NCBI RefSeq assembly: GCF_043641665.1
Contig: NC_092195.1
Coordinates: forward strand, 19,194,774-19,258,773
From: Enoplosus armatus
Lineage: Eukaryota > Chordata > Actinopteri > Centrarchiformes > Enoplosidae
Length of the DNA: 64,000 bases
Reading direction: 5' to 3'
The position numbers and the translations under genes are program-made. Shown here in pieces: positions 50,380 to 63,724 of the stretch. How positions within the stretch are numbered: position 1 is the first letter of the stretch; the number at the start of each line of letters is the position of its first letter. The notes under the pieces are model-generated. The model saw only the letters and a list, made by a program, of their open reading frames with translations. It ran no database searches and was not told where the DNA came from.

Positions 50380-52649
50380 TATAGCTGACAGGGTTGGGCA
50401 TGCAGGTCTTCATGTTGTACTACGGCAGGCTGTTCATCCGGAGTGGACAGATGACCACTGGCAACCTGGTTTCCTTCATCCTCTACCAGTCAGACCTTGG
50501 AGACCACATCAGGGTATAATGCTCATAATGCTCTGTGGATTGTTGTCAGCCAGGGCTAGTGATGGCAAACACCTCAAAGCAGTAGCATTTAAGTTAGTTA
50601 ACAAACAGTTGAACAGTAAGGCAAGGCAAACGGTATTTATATAGCATGTTTCATACACAAGGGAGTTAAGGAGAAACATTAACAACATGTCCTCAGGAAG
50701 GCTATTCCATTGGCTCATAGCTTTTAAGTATTCTAAACATGATTGCTCGCAAAATTATTTATATTTAACATGCTGCAACTCTGACTCTTTAAATGAAAAC
50801 GTGTTATCATGTGCCATCTTGCAGACACTCATCTACATCTTCGGCGACATGCTGAACTCTGTGGGGGCTGCTGGGAAAGTGTTTGAGTACCTGGACCGAA
50901 AACCTCAGGTCAGCACAGAGGGAAAACTCAAACCTGATCAGCTGACTGGGCACGTCAGCTTCCGCCGTCTCAACTTTGCCTATCCTGCATCCCCCGACAA
51001 ATCAGTGCTGCAGGTGAGGTCTGAACGGCAGGTAGACAAGGGGAATGCTTTGGTTTCAATTTGGACAATTCATGAAAACAATATTGAAATGAATAGCGGA
51101 AAAAAGAAGATGAATATAGAACGTTACAATGAATGTATATTAAACTACAAAGACAAATGAATTAAAATTTTATGGATGAACATTCTCTCATTGCAGTTAA
51201 ACTGTGTTATTGCAATCATTGTTATCTCCTTGCTTCAGGACTTTTCTTTGGAGCTGAAGTCAGGTCAGATGACGGCACTGGTGGGTCCATCCGGAGAGGG
51301 AAAAAGCACCTGTGTGAGTCTGCTGGAGCGATTCTATGAGCCGCAGGTTGGAGAAATCCTATTGGACAGTGAACCACTGAAATCCTATGACCACCATTTC
51401 CTCCACAAGAAGGTCATTTATCATTTCTGCTTTTCTTTGTTGTGACCTCCAGTCTTACAGAATTTCTGTCTTTTATCTGTGTTTACTGTTTTATATTTTA
51501 GAGGCAGAGATAACAATTTTTGCCTACTAAAAGTTCATGCCCCTTCTTTGAGAGCTAATCAGTGAGCTAATAAAGACAAAAAAAATTCTCAGCAATTCTG
51601 AGATTGATTAAATTATTATATGAATTATATATCTGATTATGTAATTAAAACCTTTATATGTATAACGTGTTATTTGTTTGTGTTTAACAGGTTGCAGTGG
51701 TGAACCAGGAGCCTGTGCTCTTCTCTGGCTCCGTCAGAGACAACATCGCCTACGGACTTGCTGACTGCTCATTGGATGAGATCCAGGAAGCAGCACGTAA
51801 AGCCAATGCCCATGACTTCATCAAGCAGATGGAGAAAGGCTACGATACAGGTAAACTCTTTTGTTTACCCGTATGAATGCCTACATGTAAATAGAAACCT
51901 GCTTTGGGAGTTAGAGGAAAGGTTGGGTGAATGAGGGATGAAAATATAATTTGCAGAGCAAGATTGATGATGGATAATGTTTTACTTTTTATTTATTTAT
52001 CTTAAACATTCATGTATTTTGTGAATAATAAAGGCTAAATATACACATACACACAGTATTTTGGGGTGTCAGTGCTGACCAGACCTCATGTATTTGAGTT
52101 TTCTAATCCTCATATCTTTCTGCATTTTGATGTTTTTTTTTATTTTACACCTTGAACCTCAATCTGTTATGTTTTTATAATGTTTCTCAGAGGTGGGTGA
52201 GGGTGGCGGCCAGTTGTCCAAGAGCGAGAAGCAGCGGATAGCCATTGCCCGAGCGCTGGTTAGACAGCCACAGGTCCTCATTCTGGATGAAATAACCAGC
52301 TCTCTGGACACCGAGAGTGAAAATAAGGTATGTCGCAACTTCTAACACAGTGGTGTCCAATTATGTTTCCTTCAGGGCCAGAAGCCTCTAGGTTTGTATT
52401 TCAAACAATATCTACACTATATTTCTGTCATTGACTCTGCAGGTTCAGCAGGCCCTGGCTAGTTGTCCCAACCAGACCCTGCTGGTGATCGCTCACAGGC
52501 TGAAGACCATAGAGAAGGCAGATCAGATCGTTGTGATTGGTGACGGCAGAGTTCAGGAGCGAGGGACTCACCAGGAACTGATGGACAAGAAGGGGAGCTA
52601 CTACAAACTGAGAGAGAAGTGCTTCACTGAGGAAAACACACCACAGTGA
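48145..52649 (+). CDS. tap2: Antigen peptide transporter 2 (TAP2, ABCB3), half ABC transporter
   Basis: Half-transporter that pairs with TAP1 to pump cytosolic peptides into the ER for class I loading. Eleven exons: 48145-48658, 48938-49052, 49154-49284, 49560-49765, 50052-50249, 50385-50513, 50825-51013, 51239-51412, 51691-51850, 52191-52327, 52443-52649. They give 719 residues (human 686). An N-terminal multi-helix region (exon 1) is followed by the ABC transmembrane domain (about 172-460) and the nucleotide-binding domain. Walker [10 protein letters not shown] is at 510-518, Q-loop Q558, Walker B LILDE at 635-639 with catalytic E639, D-loop SLD 643-645 and H-loop H669. The signature is LSKSE (614-618), not LSGGQ, which suits TAP2's role at the degenerate ATP site. 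The ATG at 48145 was chosen for its better context (AAAATGG); an in-frame ATG at 48082 would add 21 residues. PolyA signal AATAAA at 52851-52856. Confidence 0.97.
50348..50378. repeat. (TG)n microsatellite in tap2 intron 5
   Basis: About 15 TG units end within ten bases of the exon 6 acceptor (TCTATAG at 50384), so the dinucleotide tract takes the place of the usual polypyrimidine tract. Confidence 0.92.
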
Positions 52650-54396
52650 CAAACTACTGTCACTGAGTTGTAGCTCGATGAGTACTGTGAGAGAATGATT
52701 CAGTATGACCGCATGTGTTAGACAGCAGCAGCTACCCTGAGAACAAGCTGGAGTTTATGTAAATATTTTGTATCAATAGCAGTAGTGTACATCTGTACTA
52801 ATGTATTTTGCAAACTGTTGAAATTACATTAGGTTTTGTAAATTAATCAAAATAAATGTGTTTCTTCTGGAGGATATACTGTATCCACTGTATAAGTGTT
52901 CTATTTCATATCCTGGTATTTGCTAAAGATGAATAGAAGTTTGACACAACGGCAACGCAGGTCAACCTTCATTTATGATCAGGGTGGCCAAAGGTTGCTT
53001 CATAGTTATGTCCCAAATAAAAGATTAATCAGTATCAGGCATTTTGGATCATAGTCAATGACCTCAGCTGACTCCTGCCAGAACGTCAGTCAAAACGTGG
53101 ATTGTATTTTTCAAGCCTTGTGTCACATATTTATAAAGTCATTTCACTAAACACATTCATAGTGACATTCAAATGACATAAATTAAAAATCGAATAAACA
53201 TGGAGAGCAAAGGCTTCGGTCAACATGTGATGAGATTTGTTCCACACAGAGTTAAGAAGTAAGACGGGAAGCTTTTTCAAAAATGCCACTATGCGGATAT
53301 AGTGATAATAAAAATGACTCCCAAACCAGAGTACAGAGCATGATTTTATGTTATATGCAAGAATGTGCTTGAATTTAGTTTGGGTTTTAATCCCAAAGGG
53401 AAAATTCAGAGTTTGTAGGTTTTATGCAAGCCCAGTTGGCTCTGCCTGATATTGTACTGTGGGATGAAAAGAAGAGAAACATATGACTTAAAAATGACAA
53501 AAACAAATGTGTTATACTGGTTAGTTGTCTGAGGCCTTTGGACATTTCTAATTATATATCAGTGTTTGTTGTGTCTATTGTATTTCTGGTATTAAAAGGA
53601 CTCTTGACTGTGCAGTACAGCGGGGGTTGGGTTTTATTGTTAGACCTGACCTGGAAAGTCCCGGACTACCAACAGGTTTTTTTTCTGGCAGTGAGGCTGC
53701 ATGGTAATGTGTGTCATAAACACCAAAGGTACAGTGAAGTGACACACAGCATGATGTCAAAACACCAACACCCTCTATTGACAGAGATCAGGCTCAGCTT
53801 AGATAACATATGTCACCATTTTGTAAAGACCTCTGAGCATCCACAAAATGGTGCCCGAAGTCACGTGCCAGAGACAAGTTAGGCATTTGTTCCTCCTGGA
53901 CTGCAAGTTTTTTTAAAAACTGTTTGTATCCTGAGAAGGTTGAACATACATGTTAATACAATACAATTAAAGCATGTCTAATTCAAGACTTGTTTGTCTA
54001 CGTAACTAACTGTTCTCAACAAACGGTTCTACTGTTTACTGTTTACGTATTAAAATCCCCTGGATGAATTTGTCAACCTGATAGTTTGGCGATACAAGGT
54101 TTACATCAGGCACAGTGACTCGTCAGTAAACTTGGCTGCTTCCCATCAGCAATTGTGTGCCAAAGGCAGGAGGGAACAAAGTGGAAATGCAAATGCAAAA
54201 ACGTTGCCGCCATCTTAGAGTGACACCTTCATGAAAACAAAATGGCCGGCAGCGTAGAAAGTCAGGGAGTGTGTTGTATTAAAGTGATTAAAAGATGATA
54301 TAATGAACCTGTGGCTATATCTTTCACGGTGGTCTAATATGAAATAGTCAAGTATATCCTCAAACCTCAGTGTGCACCTGTATGTATTGTATATGC

Positions 54397-54398
<2 letters not shown>

Positions 54399-54438
<40 letters not shown>
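54399..54438. repeat. (GT)20 microsatellite
   Basis: Forty bases of uninterrupted GT dinucleotides. Confidence 0.96.
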
Positions 54439-54439
<1 letters not shown>

Positions 54440-54959
54440 TTTGGATGTGCGGACCAGTTCTGCAACGCACCACTGCACCAAATTCCCCTCTCTTCTTTCT
54501 TTCACTTTCTGTCTTTGTGCATTCAGTGGCTGCCTGACTCAGCCAAACCCCGGCCAAGCCCAAGATCTTGAGACGGAAAGCATTCCGGTTATGGCACTCT
54601 TCTACTTGTGTTGATTGTTTTCAGCAGTAATCACAGTGATATACTTGAAATGATACAATGCACCTGCCACACAGCTTGTCATATGACAAAAGACTGGACT
54701 GTAAGCATGTTTTCTTCGAATTGTCTTCATTAACATTTAGGCATTTGACTGATCGCATCCAGAGCAACAATTAGTTTGGTTTTGGTTTGGTAGCCTTTAC
54801 CAAGGACACTTTGACAGGAAAGTGGCTGTTGATGCAGATACACTGACTTTTGCATTAATCAAACTTGAGTCCTTTCAAGTACAGGATATCCTTTCCCTCC
54901 ACCAGTCCTCATAGAATATATATATGAATCTGGTTTTCTCAGTGCCAAAGGGCCAGCTA

Positions 54960-55516
54960 TCCTGCAAGTATTCAGATCCTTTCCTTAAGTAAAAGTGCCC
55001 ATACAGCAGTGTGAAAATACTCCAATACGAGTAAAAGTCCTTCATTCAAAATCCTACTTAAGTAAAAGTATTATCAGCAAAATGTGTTTGATGTATCAAA
55101 ATAAAAGTTATTATATAGGACATAGTTAGATTATTAATAGTGATGCATCAGTGTGTAATCAGCATTTTACTGTTGTAGCTGGTGGATGTTGAGCTTGTCT
55201 TAACTATTTTATATACAGTTTAGTAGTTTAACCATGTCCAAAGTTAAGTGGTGGAACTGCCAATAACTCATAGCCATCTGAAACATCTCAAGAGGCCCCA
55301 ACTAGACAGTTTTATTATAAGGGGTTACAACAAACAACTGGTTTAATCTTTAACACTGTGTTGTGTTTTATAAACAGATCATGTGCTTTTAATGTAAAAT
55401 ATTAATCTGTAAAGTGACTAGTAGCTATATATGTAAATGTAAATGTAGTGGACAAGTAGAGTACAAGTACATCACAATTGTACTTGAGTAAATGTAAAAG
55501 TTACTTTCCAGCACTG
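54960..55516. repeat. Dispersed teleost repeat with AAGTAAAAGT motifs
   Basis: Motifs CCTTAAGTAAAAGTGCC, CTACTTAAGTAAAAGTATT and TTGTACTTGAGTAAATGT, followed by GTTACTTTCCAGCACTG, are hallmarks of a very common fish dispersed repeat. A fragment with the same motif lies at about 42085-42130 in psmb12 intron 2. Class not assigned. Confidence 0.6.
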
Positions 55517-55859
55517 AAAATATTTTTTCTATTCTACTCTCTCCCTTAATTTGGTGGGCAACAGAATCAAAGTGATAACATTTTTTAAGCCTATTGTATA
55601 TTAGGCTATTTGCTGTCCCTGAAACACTTTTGAGTTAGTTCCTCTGTGTTGGCTCTTGTACAAATCAAAAGTGAGTCGTTTTAGAACTTGACTCTTGATT
55701 AGCTTCACTGTAATGTAATACTTGCTTCTCTTCTCCTTTTTAAACCAAAAGTAAACTGATGCAGCATAAAGCACAACAGAAATGACACCAATGTAGCTTC
55801 TTTTCCAGGCCTCATCTCATTTAGTTTGACAGATGATTGAAAAATGAGCTTACATAGAG

Positions 55860-55887
55860 TAGAATAGAATAGAATAGAATAGAATAG
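55860..55887. repeat. (TAGAA)n short tandem repeat
   Basis: Five-base units TAGAA repeated about five to six times. Confidence 0.9.
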
Positions 55888-57460
55888 ACAGGGGTAACAT
55901 ATAGCCATATAGAGTCTAAAAAGATCATGTGCAATTGTTGATCTATGAGAATAAAGTGATTCTGATAAGTCACATGATAATATTTTGCCGTTTAGTTTGA
56001 ACCAAAAGTAACATTTTGTCCCCACTGTGCAGTCATTTTGAATTGAGCCAAGTTTTGTATTGTTTTATAGTCAGGTAAACCCCCACTGTCTCTTTGTGAA
56101 TCCCCTAACTTCCCCTGGGGAGTGTGGCAATTGCAACATTTACTGCAGCACAAGTTTGTCAGATTGCTTCTGAGGCATCAAGCAGTTGATGTGTGGTTTC
56201 CTCAGTTAATGATAAAAAAAAACAGATCAAACACACTCTACATGGTCACATGGTTGAGGAAAGTCCCGGCTTGATGTCTGTTTTTAACTGCGCAGAGCAA
56301 AACTGGGCGAACAGAAACTGATCTTATGTCAGCTAAACAAAAACATTTACAATCCTGATCTGCAATAAAGCCTTTAAGATAGGAGAACAGCGCCTCAGTT
56401 GGTTGTATTTGGCACTTTTACCAACAGCCATGTGATTTCCTGGAAGCTCTCAGCCTGGCAGAGTGGTAAAAGTTAGGAGATTCTCAGAAGTCCCACCAAA
56501 AGGTGGAACCATTGGTCTTGACTGCCATCTAGTGAGAGCAACATTACTGCAAATGACAAAACCACCCCTGACACACAAACCACCATGGGTTGAGAAGTGG
56601 TTATAAGCGGTATTGTTATGTAGCAGTTCTTTGAACAGCGTAGGTTTTATGTTCTGGGAACTTTTGTGTTGTGTTAAGAGCCACAGGAAACCACAAGCTT
56701 CATTGTTTTTGTGTCAAATGATGAACTTTTATGCAAGTATCTAACTCTTTGCAGACTTTTAATGTAACTGAAATTCACATTTCACTTTACAGTATGTAAG
56801 TGTTTGTATGTTTACATTTAATGATAGTCTGCCTTATAGTCTGTTCTTTAACAGTAAGGCAGAGGTAGAGTACCTGGTGGTGCATGCAGACTCAATATGT
56901 AACCACAGGATGGTAAGTGAGGGAAAGCTGCTGTGAACCCATTGGACTACATCATCCACAAAACAGAGAAGTAACATGACATCTACAGAGCACCTGAGGA
57001 CTACACCAGGACCTGGTAGCCCTTTTGCTCTCTTTCTGTTTCCAGCCATGAAAGGATTGACATGTTCACATTTAGAATTACGAAGAGGAGAGGAGGGGTC
57101 AAAGGAGTCAAAGAACAGGGGCAACAAGGAGCAGGTCAAGATCATGGGCACTTCAGCAGGCACAGACATGCTGGCTGTTACAGAGATCAAAACAATGGCC
57201 TTTTTGGCAGCTAGCTGATTGTTGGAACAAAGCAAAATGATCAACAGTCTAAAAAAATTATATTTGACGTATTTCCTGTCCAGCCTGATATTATGGAAAA
57301 TGTGTACATATTTATACTTTTTTTTTTTAAGTGAATCCAATAGCTATGAAAAATTGAGGACCATGTGGGATCACCCACACTATGTTTTACGTTAAATTAA
57401 GAGAAACCATGGCTCTAACTAAAACCCTATAATAGACAAAAATATCTTATGCCAACCTTG

Positions 57461-57512
57461 TACAATTTCCCCCCTTGGATCAATAAAGTATTTCTGATTC
57501 TGATTTCTGATT
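57461..57512 (+). repeat. 3' tail of a dispersed repeat (AATAAAGTATTTCTGATTCTG type)
   Basis: 'TACAATTTCCCCCCTTGGAT' followed by CAATAAAGTATTTCTGATTC is the reverse complement of the left ends of the repeats at 59170 and 62182, so this is a short copy in opposite orientation. Such tails are typical of truncated non-LTR retrotransposons (inference). Confidence 0.65.
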
Positions 57513-58560
57513 AACCAGAACAGGACAAAATCCACAGTTCTCGTTCTGCGTAAAATTGTATTCCAAAGTTTATCTGAAGCTAATATGAGGCATCAGAAGT
57601 CTGACTTTTAGTCAAATCAAGTGGGTATCTTCCAAACTTAGTCTTTTTAACAGACAGTGTTTCCTTGCTGAGCTGCAGTGGAGGGTCGGTAATACAATGC
57701 ACTAAAAAGACTGTAATTTTGGAAGTTATAAGATAATGTTTCAGAATGGCCTAAAATATGAAACAAATTTGTGATTTGACCAATAATAAGTCAATGTTTT
57801 TATGAATTTTATAGTGGTCAATAATAACTTGTTTGAACTAATGAAACATTAGTTAAAAAGAGCACTGCATAAACTCCATTGTTATGAGTTTGCTCAGTAT
57901 AAACCTTCCAGAATAAAAACAAAAGATATAGATAGAATTGCAATACCTCCCTCTAACAGCGCTGATGCAGATTTCTTTATAACTTTACAAGTCACTGGAA
58001 TCAAACTACTACCGTACAATATCATAGTGTCATGTCAGGTTTAACTTCGCGGCCACCAGATGGCAACATAACACAACATATTTCAACAACCTGAACGGCA
58101 GTAACCTGGAGTGGTCAGTAGATGGCACATTAAAACAGTAGTCTGGTAATTTATTGAATTTTGGATCTCACACACAGCTTCTGCTGAAAAGGAAAATCGT
58201 GTTTTTTCTTAGTTTTCTGTTTTAGGACCATATTAGACGGTCAGTATAATGTAACCCCTAATCTAAACCATCTGGGCAGATGTTCTTCCCTCACGCTGTT
58301 ACTAATTAGGACTAATCCCCAATCACAAGATCATCCTTTATTAAAAGCCATCTTAATTCCAGGACAAGGTTTCAGATAATCTTTTTTCTGGGAAGCAGTA
58401 TTTGACACTGTCTGCTAAATCCTGATCCAATCAACAGCTATGACAGCATGGTTGGCACACCTGGCTCGTGTTTTGTCTCAGTGACTTTCATCCTTAAAAA
58501 AAAAAGACAGCTGCATCATATACAGTAACTTACTTCCTTTATGCTGACACTGGCTTGTAG

Positions 58561-58587
58561 TTTATTTTATTTTATTTTATTTTATTA
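58561..58587. repeat. (TTTTA)n short tandem repeat
   Basis: TTTAT units repeated five times. Confidence 0.9.
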
Positions 58588-59169
58588 ATGGTAGTACGGA
58601 AATACTTCCTCAAATCACCTTATAACACCAACATCTCACATGTAAACGCTACTCCTAAAAGTGCACAGTTATACAATATTATAATTACATAATAAAACGT
58701 TGTTATACCTTTATGTATACTTGTGAAGAAATAGTTTTCATACAGCTTTCATTTAAACATGTTTATGGCTTAAAGGTACCCAATGATTTAAGACGTCATG
58801 TGCACAATATAGAAGACTTTGAAAGTGAAAGTTGAGAAAAGATTTGATTTCTGTGGTGTTTAAGTGATTACTCATATGAAAGAAAATCCAGTCATTAAAT
58901 TAAGTTAGTGTCCTTAAGTCCTCAGACTTCAGATGATAAAATAGCACTGCATTTATCTGTTGAGCATTGAGGAAAATATTAAAAGGTTTTGTTCAAAATG
59001 TTTGGAAAGAAACTCTAAAGTATTCTAAATATGTATAAAGTACAATCACTCCTCAGTATCATCTCACCTTTGCTCTTGTGTCTTTCTAACTACAAGAATG
59101 AATAAACCAGTTTGGATATGAGAGACTCTCTACCAGTTACAGCAGTTACAGACTTTGAAATGTTTCTTC

Positions 59170-59410
59170 AGAATCAGAATCAGAAATACTTTATTGATCC
59201 CCGGGGGGGAAATTGTACAGTACCGGTGCTCCCATTCAAGAGTAGAAAGTAGCATAATTTAGAGCTAAAAGTATGTACAAAATATAAAAATAAGAAATAG
59301 AAAATAAAAAATATACACATTTACAGTATTTAAGTGAACAATGAAGTAAAAATTATATACAATAACAATGTATATGTATACATATATATATGTATGTATG
59401 TATTGCACTT
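59170..59410 (-). repeat. Dispersed repeat copy A (about 240 bp)
   Basis: Starts AGAATCAGAATCAGAAATAC, TTTATTGATCCCCGGGGG, and ends GTATGTATTGCACTT. It matches 62182-62423 over its whole length with small differences. Probably a truncated non-LTR element read on the minus strand. Confidence 0.75.
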
Positions 59411-59526
59411 AAGTGTCCTTGATTGTTTTGCACATGGAAGACGTGGAAGAGATAAACAGGCGGAGAGAGGAAGCACAATGGGATGACAAGCCAGACTTTC
59501 ACACCTGGGCCCGGCTGTTTGTACGT

Positions 59527-59583
59527 ACACACACACACACACACACACAGACACACACAGACACACACACACACACACACACA
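59527..59583. repeat. (AC)n microsatellite with GAC interruptions
   Basis: About 57 bases of AC dinucleotides broken twice by CAGACAC. Confidence 0.95.
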
Positions 59584-61589
59584 GTCCTCTCTCTTGTTGC
59601 TGTCTTGCACTTCCTTGCATCTCTCTCCTTTTACTTACTCTTTCTATTTTTCTTACTTTCTATTCTTCTACTCTCTTTCTTTCTTTGATGCCATTGTGGA
59701 TATTATCTGCATATATTGGTACAAACTTGCAGTATTTTAACCAAAAACAGTAAACAACAACATTATAGCTACAAAACTGCAAAGGCTCAGAAACATATGC
59801 TACGAAAGAGATTACGCATGTAGGATTAAGAAGCATGTTAATCTTTGATTTTATCTGTATCAGCATTAAGCATTGTCAGCCCTGTAGCTGGTCTGTTTGG
59901 TGCACAGTTGTTGATTAAACGCAATCACATTAAAAATACATTTTACGACATCATATTTAACTGGCCACAGCATTGATAACATTTTTATTTTATACATTTG
60001 CTCTCTTCCTCTCTCCACCAACCCTCTGGAAAAGAAAGTCCACCTCCATTCAGATGGAAATCACTCACCTTGTAGTCTCTGCTCCCTTTTTTGAGAGTAT
60101 AATGAAGTGTCCCTACTGAGGTTCACACATTTACAACTCATTTTGCATGACTGCATAATTAATCAGCTGTTGTTTTGCTAGACTCAGATAGTTACCTTCT
60201 TGGAACTGTGCTGCCCGTGAGCTTTGGTTTTCAAATGGATCTCCGCTTTTCATTTCTATATTGCCTGAATAAAAGCGTCAGTTCAAAATAAAATAGAAAT
60301 ATGATGCTATATAAGTAGTAAAAAGGATAACACTTAAAACTTGACTTTTCTGGTAAGATACGTGTATTAGAGTAACATGAAAAAAAGTGTTACACACAAT
60401 CATCTAATCAATCCATGTTAAGAGTCTAACAAAAGTTTAACTGAACCTACTGTTGTATTTGGCTCTCTATAGGACACATAGTGGCCCATCTCTGGTTTAT
60501 AGTGCAGCACAGAATGTTCTGTGTTCTGCAAAATGTTCTGCAAACACAGCACGCAGCAATGTGTTTATTTGTGTAGTTGTAATGTGATTGTCATATATTG
60601 ATATTTTGAAATGCTACATGTAATAATACTACCTGTTTGGTATCAAGTAGGGCTGCTCATGCTAAGCAAGCACGAATGCTGCTGTAATGCTCATTGGATA
60701 AGAGTCACAAAAATACATATAGCTGCTGTAAATGATTTTTTTTTGAAAATGTTACGTGAAAAGACTCAATGTTACTATGTTGGCAAAGTGGAAAAAGAGA
60801 AAAAAGAGACATTTGCAGCAACAACACAACAGAGAACAATGCAGGTGTGTTTTTCAATACAGGCTTTGTAGAGCAAACAATAACACATTGGGATGCAAAT
60901 GAAAATAGCTGGGAATGGAAAGAACAGCACGCTAGAGCCAAATACTGTGATTAAATGTACAAAACAATTTCATGAGCAGAGATAATGCGAGTAGCACTGT
61001 TGACATAGTGAGTGTGTGGGTGTGTGTCTCTGTGTGAGATGAAAGTCTGCATGCTTGCAATTGACAGTTTTTAAAAGAGAATGTGATGTTCAAGAAGAGA
61101 TAACGCAACAACATCACTGAATAGGACCCTTAAATGCACAGTACTCTTCTGTATCTGAAAACTGCTGCTTGCATCAGTTGTCAAAGGGACTGCTGTTGCT
61201 AAGGAAGGCTCGCCAGCCACAGTGAGAGAAAGTGAATGGACTGAGGCAGAGTCCTAGATTTACAGAGTTATGCAAACACAAGCCACACAAAACACTTAGA
61301 ATACATTCAGTTTGTTACAGCCTACTTATGACACCATGGCTTATGCAAACAGCATAACAACAATCTGTGATCCTGGAGTTTGGCTGTCAATACTGAACCA
61401 GGTTACAGTATATTTGTAAAACTCTGTCGGTCTATGACTCAGGACTGAGGGTTGGGAGGGAGAGAGCTTCCTTGGCGACCATTTCTGGACTGATTGTCAT
61501 CATGTGATGAACTGATGCAGCCAAGCGCTGAAAAAAACAAAGAGAGGGACACACAGGGAGAAAGAGAGAGAGAGTATGTGAGTGTATAT

Positions 61590-61590
<1 letters not shown>

Positions 61591-61646
<56 letters not shown>
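61591..61646. repeat. (AG)28 microsatellite
   Basis: Fifty-six bases of uninterrupted AG, with a shorter AG stretch just upstream (61565-61574). Confidence 0.96.
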
Positions 61647-61647
<1 letters not shown>

Positions 61648-62181
61648 ACCTCTGATGAGTCAGAGAAGGCTGATTCTGACGTAATCCACCAACCCCTCCC
61701 TTCTTCCAGTTCCCCTGCCTACATGGCAGTTCCTGGATATTCAGGCCGGAGCCTGTTTCCCCAGAATATACAAAGTATACAGAATATAACAACATAACAT
61801 ATTGTGCATTTTATCTAGTTACAGATAAGTGAATGATCAACGATGTTTAGCTCGCTCATACTTTTGGTTTCCATGCCAAAACATTTGCTCATCCCTTTTT
61901 GGGAACAACGACCATTGGAGGACTGATGAAAGAAATCATTATAATGAAATGTGCATATTATAGAAATAATAGGAAATAAGAATATATTTTGGTATTCCCA
62001 TTTATCATTTATTTTGTTGTTCATATCATTTATGTGTGGCCCCCTTCCCAGGAATCCACACCCCAACAACACAGACATCAATACACACATGTATTACCTA
62101 TGCAGACCTGATCAGTATGGCTGAAACCAACCCTGGGAAACCAATAACATATACAGCCTGGCATGGCAAATATATAATGAC

Positions 62182-62423
62182 ATCAGAATCACAATCAGAA
62201 ATACTTTATTGATCCCCGGGGGGAAATTTTACAGTACTGGTGCTCCCATTCAAGATTAGAAAGCAGCATAAATTTGAAAATAAAAGTATGTACAAAATAT
62301 AAAAATAAGAAATAGAAAATAAAAATATACACATTTACAATATTTAAGTGAAAAATAAAAGTTAAAAATATATACAGCAGCAATGTATATGTATGTCAAT
62401 ATATATATGTATGTATTGCACTG
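62182..62423 (-). repeat. Dispersed repeat copy B (about 240 bp)
   Basis: Direct repeat of 59170-59410, including the TTTATTGATCCCCGGGGGG core, GTGCTCCCATTCAAGA and the terminal TATGTATTGCACT. Slightly diverged, so not a recent local duplication product with identical sequence. Confidence 0.75.
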
Positions 62424-63329
62424 TCATTTAAGAATAGGTAATATTGAGGTAGTATATGTAGAAGAATCAAATGAATGCTCAATATTCAAAGAGAATTGTG
62501 CAAACATTGTGCAATGGGTTTGCAAAACAAAAGACAAGACATGAGACATTAAGCTTGTCTCAATGTAACTTTGCTCATTATGAAGCTCAATGATCTAAAG
62601 ATACAGTAGCCATGCGTGAAACTCACTGTTCATCAGCCAGCAATCAAGCACATCACCAGGCTGTTCTGTGTTAGTGAACAGGTGAAATATAAATATCAAA
62701 CTACACCTGGAGGAACACAGCTTTGATCCCAATCACATAGGTTTGATAAACCAACTAGGTTGTAGTAATGCCTCACACAAATTAAGCTATTAAGATTAAA
62801 ATTGCCTAATAAACCAATCAAGTAAATGTAAAAAAAAAAACTGTGCTTGAATTTGGGCACTAAAGATATGACTTTTGATATATAGCAAACTCTGTAATGT
62901 GTTTCCTGATCCTAGGTATTAAAACACAGCTGTTGTGTAATATTTTCAAGGCAACACAATGCATCGTGGAAATGTATCCCTATTGCTTCGTAATCAAAGT
63001 CTCGCTCTTAACTGAAAACACAAAAATTGCATGTATTTGTGCAGATTGTCTCTGCCCAGTGGCAAACAGGAAAAGCTTTGTTGGTGAAGCCAATTCACCC
63101 TTTTCAAAGTAAGTTTTGTAATGAGTTGTTTTAAGATTGAATTTAAGAATATACAAACAAGGCACATTTAAGACCCTGACAGGCTGTTGTCTAAATAGTC
63201 TACCTCAAATATTTAATTAGAAACAGTAGAAACAATAAATAATGATATTTAAAATGACTGGTTTTAAATTTAATTTGGCATGGAGTCACAGAACTACACC
63301 TGATTCTCTGAAAATTAGATTTCACCGTC

Positions 63330-63413
63330 TAGATAGACAGACAGACAGACAGACAGATAGATAGATAGATAGATAGGTAGACAGACAGTTAGATAAATAG
63401 ACAGACAGACAGG

Positions 63414-63454
<41 letters not shown>
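63330..63454. repeat. Compound (GATA)n/(GACA)n microsatellite
   Basis: Alternating runs of AGAC and AGAT tetramers over about 125 bases, with a few GGTAG interruptions. Confidence 0.96.
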
Positions 63455-63724
63455 CACTTGTAATTCAAGGGCCAGAACAAATAACAAAAAATATTCTGTT
63501 CTGGAGAGCCTCTGTCATTCAAAAGCATGAAGCACAAAACCTGAGGCCTATGTGTTTCTCTCCTTCCTGCTTTAATCTGGAAACCAACACTGCTGAATCC
63601 CACCTCCTTTCCAGGGGACACTCAAATGTGGGGTATTCACATTTACCATATGAAAAAACCGCGAAACTGCTCTTAGATCAGCCTCTTGCATTCTCAGTGC
63701 TCATCGTTGGTAATGCGTCTTCAT

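Larger units (their letters stand above)
52650..63700. other. Long intergenic region downstream of tap2, no gene recognised
   Basis: Holds the tap2 3'UTR (polyA at 52851), then about 10.8 kb of AT-rich sequence with microsatellites and dispersed repeats. The longest open frame (168 codons, minus strand, 56834-57340) has no domain, no biased composition and no splice context I can support. Exons shorter than about 100 bases of a gene with large introns could be missed. Confidence 0.55.

Noticed and set aside
56834..57340. Minus-strand open frame of 168 codons downstream of tap2
   Set aside because: Longest frame in the gene-poor region, but the translation has no recognisable domain or pattern, and no polyA or splice signals support it.
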